DNA of 17,596 nucleotides from an uncultured Nannocystaceae bacterium (GTDB lineage: Bacteria; Myxococcota_A; Polyangia; Nannocystales; Nannocystaceae): positions 1 to 17,596 of the forward strand of contig CALKDV010000095.1 of NCBI GenBank assembly GCA_938084085.1. The letters run 5' to 3'. Below, one piece after another: positions 12,547-17,596 of the stretch. Position numbers and translations under genes: made by a program. Under the pieces are notes generated by a model. The model was given only the letters and a program-made list of their open reading frames with translations, searched no databases and was not told where the DNA came from. The first letter of the stretch is position 1. Each line of letters opens with the position of its first letter.

Positions 12547-13686
12547 TCACGAGCGATTCGGGGCGAGTCGCCGGAGCATCCATTCAGCGCCGTAGCGAAA
12601 CTGCACACGCTGCCAGCGATGTGCGATCCACATGGAGCCGACCAGGGTGAAGACGAGGATCGCGCCCGCGGTCGTGACGTCACAGGCCCGCCACATCCCC
12701 AGCGGCCGCACCAGTTCACGGAAGACGACGACGTGAACGATGAGCACAGACAACGAGCAGCGGCCCAGAGAGCACAACGCGGCGACGTGTGCGAGCCCTG
12801 CGTTCCTTTCGCGCCGCAAGAGGGCCGCCATGAGCAAGGTGAGGGCTCCCCCCATGAGCAGGATGAACGCGGGCGTGCATGGGAAGAAGGGGACGTTGAG
12901 TTTAAAGATCCGGGGGTAGGAGACGGCGAAAGGCCATCGCATGACGTGGTAGCTGACGACCATGGCGCCGCCCAGGCTCGTGAGGACAAGCCCCCAGGTG
13001 GTGAGCCACCGCGGGGCGTCAGGTCGAGGCACGATCGCGCCGCATAAAGCCCCCCAGCCGAAGATGGCAAACCATGGGAGCGCCGGGAATTGGCCCTCTG
13101 CGAGTGCGAGGCGCAGGTGTCCCCCAGGAAGGATGGCGTGGGCGGAACCCATCGGGTCGACACCGGTCATGCGGAGGTTCGTGAGGTGGGCGGGCGTGGC
13201 GAGGAGGCCTTGAACCCAGGGCGTCGCCGCGAGGACCAGGAGGCACGCGCCAGCGAGGAAGACGCGACGTCGACCGATCACCGCGATCGCGATCTGGGAG
13301 GCGCCGATGAGGTGCAAGACGTACCACGAGCGCAGAGTGAACCAACTCGGCGTCAAGAGGCTTAGTCCGTAGCCAAAGCCCAGGATCATGAGGCCGCGCG
13401 TCGCCAGTATGCGACGAGACGCGCGAGAAGAAGACGGGGCTGCGCGGGTGAGGAACAGGGCCGCGCCCACGCCCGCGAGCATTAAGAAGGCGGGGGCGGC
13501 TCCGCCTCCCAGGATGTTGATCCCGAGGAGCACGGGGTAGTCGATAATCCGCCGTCCAGGGGCCGGTCCTTGCCAAAGCCAGACACCGAGGTGCTGCTCC
13601 ATCATGAGCAGGACAGCGACGCCGCGCAGAAGATCGAAGCTATCGATTCGTGTACGGGACACGGCTCCGTCAGCTTGTTGGGTCAC
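12547..13686 (-). CDS. Membrane acyltransferase, DUF1624/HGSNAT-like
   Basis: The 379-residue integral membrane protein begins with the family signature R-I-D-S-F-D-L-L-R-G-V-A-V-L-L-M-M-E-Q-H (residues 13-32), like heparan-alpha-glucosaminide N-acetyltransferase catalytic domains and DUF1624/DUF418 (YeiB) proteins. F-P-A-L-P-W-F-A-I-F-G-W-G (200-212) and L-G-R-C-S-L-S-V-L-I-V-H (307-318) are further family blocks. Roughly nine to ten membrane segments can be traced. Relatives move acyl groups from cytoplasmic acyl-CoA onto sugars across the membrane; the substrate here is unknown. The open frame extends upstream to 13977, but GTG 13686 has GAGGAG (13694-13699) exactly 7 bases before it, so it is chosen. 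It then overlaps the modC end by 17 bases, giving coupling to the mod operon. Confidence 0.85.
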   Translation of the reverse strand: MTQQADGAVSRTRIDSFDLLRGVAVLLMMEQHLGVWLWQGPAPGRRIIDYPVLLGINILGGGAAPAFLMLAGVGAALFLTRAAPSSSRASRRILATRGLMILGFGYGLSLLTPSWFTLRSWYVLHLIGASQIAIAVIGRRRVFLAGACLLVLAATPWVQGLLATPAHLTNLRMTGVDPMGSAHAILPGGHLRLALAEGQFPALPWFAIFGWGALCGAIVPRPDAPRWLTTWGLVLTSLGGAMVVSYHVMRWPFAVSYPRIFKLNVPFFPCTPAFILLMGGALTLLMAALLRRERNAGLAHVAALCSLGRCSLSVLIVHVVVFRELVRPLGMWRACDVTTAGAILVFTLVGSMWIAHRWQRVQFRYGAEWMLRRLAPNRS

Positions 13687-14344
13687 CGTCGTACTCCTCG
13701 GTGAGGCGATGGTTCTCCATTCGGAATCTGCGGGAGGAGATCGTCGCGAACCACTCGGGGTGATGGGTGACGATGAAGTGTGGCCCCTCGAATTTATGCA
13801 GACCCCGGGCGAGCGCGTCGACCATGGAGGGTCGCGCGTCCTGGGCGACGTGCGCGAGGGGCTCGTCGAGCGCGAGGTGTCGCGGGTGGGAGGCGAACGC
13901 CCGCGCCAAGTTGGTGCGGGCGGCCTCACCACCGGAGAGGTTACGGGCGACACGTTCCCGCAGCGCGCGAAGCCCAAACTGCTCGATCCACTCGCCAGCG
14001 ATCGGCTGAGGCCCGCGTGGTGGGACCCCGCGAAGAATCATGCCGAGGTCGACGTTGTGCGCCACACTGCGCCCAGGAAGCAGGGTCGCGGTTTGCGGGG
14101 CGTAGCCGAAGCCGCGGGATTCACTGGGCACCAGGATCTCTGGCCCCTTAGACCATGTGTCGTCGTCCCAGCGCACCTCGCCGCGAACCGGACACACCAG
14201 ACCCAAGAGCGCCCGCAGCAAGGTCGTCTTACCGCTGCCGTTGGCGCCCGTCACGAGGAAGACCTCGCCTGGTCTCGCGGTGAATGCGACGCGCAGGGGG
14301 ATATCGCTCCCGACGAAGAGGTGGATGTCGACGTGCATGCTCAT
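13670..14344 (-). CDS. modC: ABC transporter ATP-binding protein, molybdate/tungstate type
   Basis: The ATPase of the importer. Walker A G-A-N-G-S-G-K-T-T is at residues 33-41, Q-loop Gln84 is in Y-A-P-Q, the ABC signature L-S-G-G-E is at 136-140, Walker B plus catalytic Glu is L-A-L-D-E-P (157-162), and the switch His is in V-T-H-H (192-195). The start at 14344 overlaps the permease stop as ATGA; the longer open frame upstream is a shadow of the permease gene. At 224 residues it is about 130 shorter than Escherichia coli ModC and has no C-terminal TOBE/Mop domain, so oxyanion feedback through that domain is absent. The usual D-loop (S-A-L-D) reads L-A-H-V-A-Q-D, which is atypical. Given the missing TOBE domain, tungstate or another oxyanion is also possible. 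Confidence 0.87.
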   Translation of the reverse strand: MSMHVDIHLFVGSDIPLRVAFTARPGEVFLVTGANGSGKTTLLRALLGLVCPVRGEVRWDDDTWSKGPEILVPSESRGFGYAPQTATLLPGRSVAHNVDLGMILRGVPPRGPQPIAGEWIEQFGLRALRERVARNLSGGEAARTNLARAFASHPRHLALDEPLAHVAQDARPSMVDALARGLHKFEGPHFIVTHHPEWFATISSRRFRMENHRLTEEYDGDPTS

Positions 14345-15147
14345 GGGGAACGGACCACCCGTCCGCTGAGAATCATGATGAGAAAGGAGACGGCGATCAG
14401 TGACACGGACAGCGCGACGGCGCTGTTTTGATCCCCTTGAAGAAGCTGGTAGACGGCAAGGGGCACCGTGCGGGTGCGGCCAGGGAAGCTGCCGGCGAAG
14501 GTGATCGTGGCGCCGAATTCTCCGAGCGCGCGTCCGAAGCACAGCGCCGTCGCGGCGAAGAGCGGTCGTCGAAGCTGAGGGATGACGATGTGGCGCAGCC
14601 GAGCGTAGCGACCCGCACCGAGGGTACGTGCCACCTCATCATGTGCAGGCGACAAGCTCCGGAAGGCCGCCTCACCCGAGAGAATGATCAAGGGCATGGA
14701 GACGAACGCGGCCGCGAGGACCGCGGCGAGAGAGGTGAAGGAGATCGAGAGGCCGAGCGCATCGAGCTTCGCGCCGAGCAGGCCCTTGCGACCGAGGGTG
14801 AGGAGAAGCCCTGTCCCCGCGACGACCGGCGGCATCACCAATGGCGTCATGGCGAGCCCTCGAACGAGGCGCGCCCCCACCCGTGGGTCGCGTGACAGCC
14901 ACCACGCGATGGGAAGACCCAACATCACGCACACCAGCGTCGCGGACGTCGCGACGGTCAGCGAGACCCGCATCGCCTGTAGAGATGCAGGCAGCCACAT
15001 CGCGCGCATGGCATCGTCGGAGAATCCCAGCCAGAGCAGCGCACCGATGGGGAGCGCGATGAATGCCAGGCCGGGGAGGCTAGCGAGGAAGGGGAGCCAC
15101 CGACCCCTCGGAGGCTGCGGGCGCACGCGGGGACGATCATCCGTCAT
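14341..15147 (-). CDS. modB: Molybdate/tungstate ABC transporter permease
   Basis: The 268-residue inner-membrane protein has about five to six membrane helices. It carries the ABC permease EAA loop E-V-A-R-T-L-G-A-G-R-Y-A-R-L-R-H-I-V-I-P (about residues 170-189), which docks onto the ATPase. R-A-L-G-E-F-G-A-T-I-T-F-A-G (about 206-219) is a strong ModB/CysT-type signature, and P-G-R-T-R-T-V-P-L-A-V-Y follows. It starts at ATG 15147 inside the modA stop (ATGA), and its own stop overlaps the modC start the same way. The predicted role is to carry oxyanion delivered by ModA into the cytoplasm. Confidence 0.92.
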   Translation of the reverse strand: MTDDRPRVRPQPPRGRWLPFLASLPGLAFIALPIGALLWLGFSDDAMRAMWLPASLQAMRVSLTVATSATLVCVMLGLPIAWWLSRDPRVGARLVRGLAMTPLVMPPVVAGTGLLLTLGRKGLLGAKLDALGLSISFTSLAAVLAAAFVSMPLIILSGEAAFRSLSPAHDEVARTLGAGRYARLRHIVIPQLRRPLFAATALCFGRALGEFGATITFAGSFPGRTRTVPLAVYQLLQGDQNSAVALSVSLIAVSFLIMILSGRVVRSP

Positions 15148-15911
15148 GGTCTCACCTCCACGCCGCGCCGAGGGAGCGCGTCACGAAGGTCGCTCAAGAA
15201 CGCGGCCGCCAACTCTGGGCTCGTGCTCTGAGAGTTCACCGCGCCCCTATAGAGGACGGGCGCGGCGTCGATGGGGAGGCAGCGGAAACGTCGGGGCAGC
15301 GACGCGCACTGTTGAGTGAAGAGGACGGCGAGGTCGATCTCTCCCGCCGTGAGCCGGCGCTCGACGGCGAGGGCGTTGGCTTCCAAAGCGTGCACGTGTG
15401 ACGAGAGCCCCGCCGCGTCCCGGGATGCGGCGAGCCATTGCTCCGTACGCGCGCCCAGGGGGACGGATGGATCGGCCACACCGACCGCCGTGGCGTGCGT
15501 GATCAGGCCACGGACCGTCGGCGCCTCGCCGGGGGGCGTCACGCGCTCATAGGCGAGGGCGAGCCCCGTCACCGCGAGGGTGGCGGGTTGGTTCACAAGC
15601 TCCGCCTGATGGAGCGCGCGCACAAGGTCCGCGCGGGCGGAGATAAAGATGTCATAGGGGGCGCCATCCTCAAGCTGTCGTGCGAGCCGGCTCGAGCTGT
15701 CACCGATGAGCTCGACGCGGACACCGGGGTGCTCCTCCTCGAAGGCCCGTGCCGGGGCTCGCAGCGTCGCCACCAACGAGGACGCGGTACCCACAAAGAG
15801 CGAGGTTGAACCTCGCGGCGAACAGCCTGCCACGAGCCCCAGGCACATCAAAAAGGCGAGGGCACTACGTGGCGGAGCGCCGCGGTTTCGCCCGAGCATC
15901 CGCGCCTTCAT
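15144..15911 (-). CDS. modA: Molybdate/tungstate ABC transporter substrate-binding lipoprotein
   Basis: The 255-residue binding protein has a basic N-terminus, a hydrophobic stretch and a lipobox L-V-A-G-C with the acylated Cys at residue 30, so it should be membrane-anchored rather than freely periplasmic. The mature start F-V-G-T-A-S-S-L-V-A-T-L matches the ModA S-A-A-S-L-T oxyanion pocket. F-E-E-E-H-P-G-V-R-V, D-S-S-S-R-L-A-R-Q-L-E-D-G-A-P-Y-D-I-F-I-S-A and a late A-V-L-F-T-Q-Q segment are also typical. ATG 15911 is chosen: GGTAGG (15920-15925) lies 8 bases upstream, whereas the in-frame GTG at 15917 has only 2 bases of spacing. Sulfate or other oxyanion binding is not excluded. It is the first gene of the mod operon and divergent from dinB across 60 bases. 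Confidence 0.9.
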   Translation of the reverse strand: MKARMLGRNRGAPPRSALAFLMCLGLVAGCSPRGSTSLFVGTASSLVATLRAPARAFEEEHPGVRVELIGDSSSRLARQLEDGAPYDIFISARADLVRALHQAELVNQPATLAVTGLALAYERVTPPGEAPTVRGLITHATAVGVADPSVPLGARTEQWLAASRDAAGLSSHVHALEANALAVERRLTAGEIDLAVLFTQQCASLPRRFRCLPIDAAPVLYRGAVNSQSTSPELAAAFLSDLRDALPRRGVEVRP

Positions 15912-15971
15912 GCCCACAGCCTACCAGACACGCGCCCCACGAGATATGCTCCGGTGGAGGTTCGCGAAGCG

Positions 15972-17216
15972 ATGGACAAGGTCATTCTCCATGTCGACAT
16001 GGACGCTTTTTACGCGTCGGTGGAGGCGTTGGATAAACCGGAGTACCGCGGCGTGCCGCTCCTCGTGGGCGGCGCCGGAGCACGGGGTGTCGTCGCGGCG
16101 GCGAGCTATGAGGCGCGGGCCTTTGGCTGCCACTCCGCCCAGCCGATGGCGGTGGCGCTCCGTCGATGCCCGAACGCGACGGTGGTGGCACCTCGGATGG
16201 CTCGCTATCGCGAGGTCTCCACATCCGTCTTCGAGATCTTTAAGTCGTTCACGCCGCTCATTGAGCCGCTCTCCATCGACGAAGCGTTCTTGGACGTGAC
16301 AGATTCCCGCTCGCTGTTTGGGGACGGGGAGACCATCGCGAGGCAAATTCGCGCGGGCGTGTATAAACGGGTGGGGCTCACGTGCTCCATCGGGGTGTCG
16401 GCGGTGAAATTTATCGCCAAGCTCGCGAGCGCGCATCAAAAACCAGATGGCCTGACCGTGGTGGAGCGAGGGAGCGAGCAGGCGTTTCTGGACCCTCTGC
16501 CTGTCAACAAGCTGTGGGGGGTGGGGCCCAAGACCCACGCGAAGCTGAGAGAGATCAACGTGCACACCGTGCGAGGCCTCCGGAGGGTAGAGCCCGACCG
16601 GCTCGAGCGTCTCTTCGGTGAATCCGGTCAGCAGCTGGGAAGACTCGCGAGAGGCGTCGACTCTCGGGCGGTGACGCCGGGTCGCGCCGCGGTGCAGGTG
16701 TCCCATGAAGATACCTACGCCAAGGACCTCACGTCGGCGGCACAAGTTCACGGGCGGCTCTTGTCCCAAGCGACCGCCGTCGCGGATCGGCTCACGAAAT
16801 CCGGTCGCCGGGCGCGGCAAGTGTTCATCAAGATCCGCGACACCAATTTTCGAACGGTGACGCGGCAAATGACTCTGGAGCATCGCACGGCGGAGGCGAG
16901 CACGATCTACGACGCCGCGAGGGGGTTGTTTGACGGCCTGGGTTGGGAGCCGCTGGCCATCCGTCTCACGGGGGTCGGCGTCTCAGACTTCAGGGAGACC
17001 TTGGACGAGCAACAACTCGGGCTGTTCTCCGAAGATGCCTTGAGGGAGGTGGGTGATGGCTCCTCCGATCGTGCGAGGCGTCGGGTGGTGCAAGAGACGA
17101 TGACCGCGGTCCGTTCGAGATTTGGTGCGGAGAAGCTGGCGCCAGGAGGCGCCGGGTCGGGGAGCCGGGCGCTGGGAGGCCGCGCGGCCTCTCGTCACCA
17201 AGACGAAGACGACTAG
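15972..17216 (+). CDS. dinB: DNA polymerase IV (Y-family translesion polymerase)
   Basis: The 414-residue product is a full-length Y-family polymerase that copies past damaged template bases with low fidelity. The catalytic carboxylates are visible: Asp9 in H-V-D-M-D-A-F-Y-A-S-V-E and Asp103-Glu104 in S-I-D-E-A-F, the latter matching Escherichia coli numbering. The finger motif A-A-S-Y-E-A-R-A-F-G and the HhH segment L-W-G-V-G-P-K-T are present. E-Q-Q-L-G-L-F near the C-terminus is a good beta-clamp binding motif, followed by a 50-60 residue low-complexity Gly/Ser/Arg tail. The open frame starts at GTG 15954, but ATG 15972 fits family N-termini and has GGAGG (15956-15960) upstream. I see no LexA-type box in the 60-base gap; TATGCT at 15945-15950 could be a -10 element without a partner. 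Confidence 0.95.
   Translation: MDKVILHVDMDAFYASVEALDKPEYRGVPLLVGGAGARGVVAAASYEARAFGCHSAQPMAVALRRCPNATVVAPRMARYREVSTSVFEIFKSFTPLIEPLSIDEAFLDVTDSRSLFGDGETIARQIRAGVYKRVGLTCSIGVSAVKFIAKLASAHQKPDGLTVVERGSEQAFLDPLPVNKLWGVGPKTHAKLREINVHTVRGLRRVEPDRLERLFGESGQQLGRLARGVDSRAVTPGRAAVQVSHEDTYAKDLTSAAQVHGRLLSQATAVADRLTKSGRRARQVFIKIRDTNFRTVTRQMTLEHRTAEASTIYDAARGLFDGLGWEPLAIRLTGVGVSDFRETLDEQQLGLFSEDALREVGDGSSDRARRRVVQETMTAVRSRFGAEKLAPGGAGSGSRALGGRAASRHQDEDD
17176..17191. terminator. 16-bp perfect GC palindrome near the dinB/orn convergence
   Basis: GAGGCCGC (17176-17183) followed directly by GCGGCCTC (17184-17191) is a perfect palindrome inside the last codons of dinB, 22 bases before the shared stop site. 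In RNA of either strand it could form a strong stem once a small loop opens. There is no T-run, so its role as a bidirectional end signal is only suggested. Confidence 0.3.
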
Positions 17217-17596
17217 GCGTCGTCGGGGGCCCGGAAGACCTGCGCTTTGTAGTAGGCGAGCTCGGCGATGGACTCGCGGATGTCATCGAGGGCGCGGTGT
17301 TGCTCTCCTTTCGGGTAGGGGGCGAGGCTCGGATACCAGTGGCCTGCCACGACCTTAAACGAGGTGACATCGACGCTGCGATAGTGGAGGAACTCGGCCA
17401 ACGCTGGCATGTACCGGACGATGAAGCGGCGATCTTGCCCGATGCTGTTGCCGCACAAAGGGGACGCACCTGGCTGGCAGTGTTTCATGAGGAAATTGAG
17501 CGTCTGCCGCTCGGCGTCCGCCACCGAGATCTTCGAAGCCTTGACCGCCATGGTGAGCCCGCTCGCGCCGTGGTGGCTCGTATTCCATTCGTCCAT
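17213..17596 (-). CDS. orn: Oligoribonuclease (partial, N-terminus outside window)
   Basis: The 127 visible residues match the C-terminal two-thirds of Orn, a DEDDh 3'-5' exonuclease that degrades di- and very short oligonucleotides, including the pGpG product of cyclic-di-GMP turnover. M-D-E-W-N-x-x-H-x-x-A-S-G-L opens the visible part. Catalytic residues seen are Asp55 in G-N-S-I-G-Q-D-R-R-F, His100 and Asp105 in H-R-A-L-D-D-I-R-E-S; the first D-x-E pair lies beyond the window edge. The Met at 17596 is internal, so about 57 residues are missing. The TAG stop shares CTAG (17213-17216) with the dinB stop on the other strand. Confidence 0.95.
   Translation of the reverse strand: MDEWNTSHHGASGLTMAVKASKISVADAERQTLNFLMKHCQPGASPLCGNSIGQDRRFIVRYMPALAEFLHYRSVDVTSFKVVAGHWYPSLAPYPKGEQHRALDDIRESIAELAYYKAQVFRAPDDA

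Noticed and set aside
15912..15971. LexA box or molybdenum riboswitch in the modA/dinB gap
   Set aside because: The gap is only 60 bases and shows neither an SOS-type dyad nor room for a Moco-type RNA fold.
15921..16883. 320-codon open frame antisense to dinB
   Set aside because: It mirrors conserved dinB codons and would cross the modA/dinB gap; no domain is visible.

Overview
The window is dense, high-GC bacterial chromosome (16 protein-coding genes, two of them cut by the window edges; no rRNA, tRNA, CRISPR array or insertion sequence seen). Gene content suggests a Gram-negative deltaproteobacterium in the broad sense, most likely Myxococcota or Bradymonadota. The clues are many GTG starts, cysteine-rich lipoproteins with spaced CxxxxxC patterns, GatCAB, a LuxR-type regulator with an unusual N-terminus, an RpoN relative and oligoribonuclease (Orn). 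This placement is inference from style and content, not from a marker gene comparison.

Layout: (1) Positions 1-1247, minus strand: the start of a division/cell-wall operon, rsmH followed by a partial ftsL-like gene with ATGA coupling. No mraZ precedes rsmH. (2) 1465-3860, plus strand: a Fic-fold protein with a ruined catalytic loop, then a DUF115/MptE-like protein coupled by GTGA to a small unknown protein. (3) 5332-3839, minus strand: an unknown lipoprotein followed by a short protein that looks like the central part (long helix plus HTH) of sigma-54/RpoN without its two ends. (4) 5485-9784, plus strand: gatC-gatA-gatB-mtnA, a tight operon for tRNA-dependent amidation plus one methionine-salvage enzyme. 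(5) 9853-12509, plus strand: a cysteine-rich lipoprotein, an HSL-type alpha/beta hydrolase, and a LuxR-family regulator preceded by a strong dyad. (6) 15911-12547, minus strand: a modA-modB-modC type molybdate/tungstate ABC importer with ATGA overlaps, overlapped at its end by a DUF1624/HGSNAT-like membrane acyltransferase. (7) 15972-17216, plus strand: dinB (DNA polymerase IV), meeting a partial orn (oligoribonuclease) head-on, with both stop codons inside one CTAG.

Housekeeping genes (rsmH, gatCAB, mtnA, modABC, dinB, orn) are intact as far as visible. The two most unusual items are a degenerate Fic protein and a stand-alone RpoN-like ELH-HTH protein: both keep a recognisable fold and lack the parts that normally give the family its activity. 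Starts were revised from the longest open frames for gatB, the hydrolase, the lipoprotein at 4382-5332, the acyltransferase, modC, modA and dinB, using Shine-Dalgarno spacing, overlaps and family N-termini.
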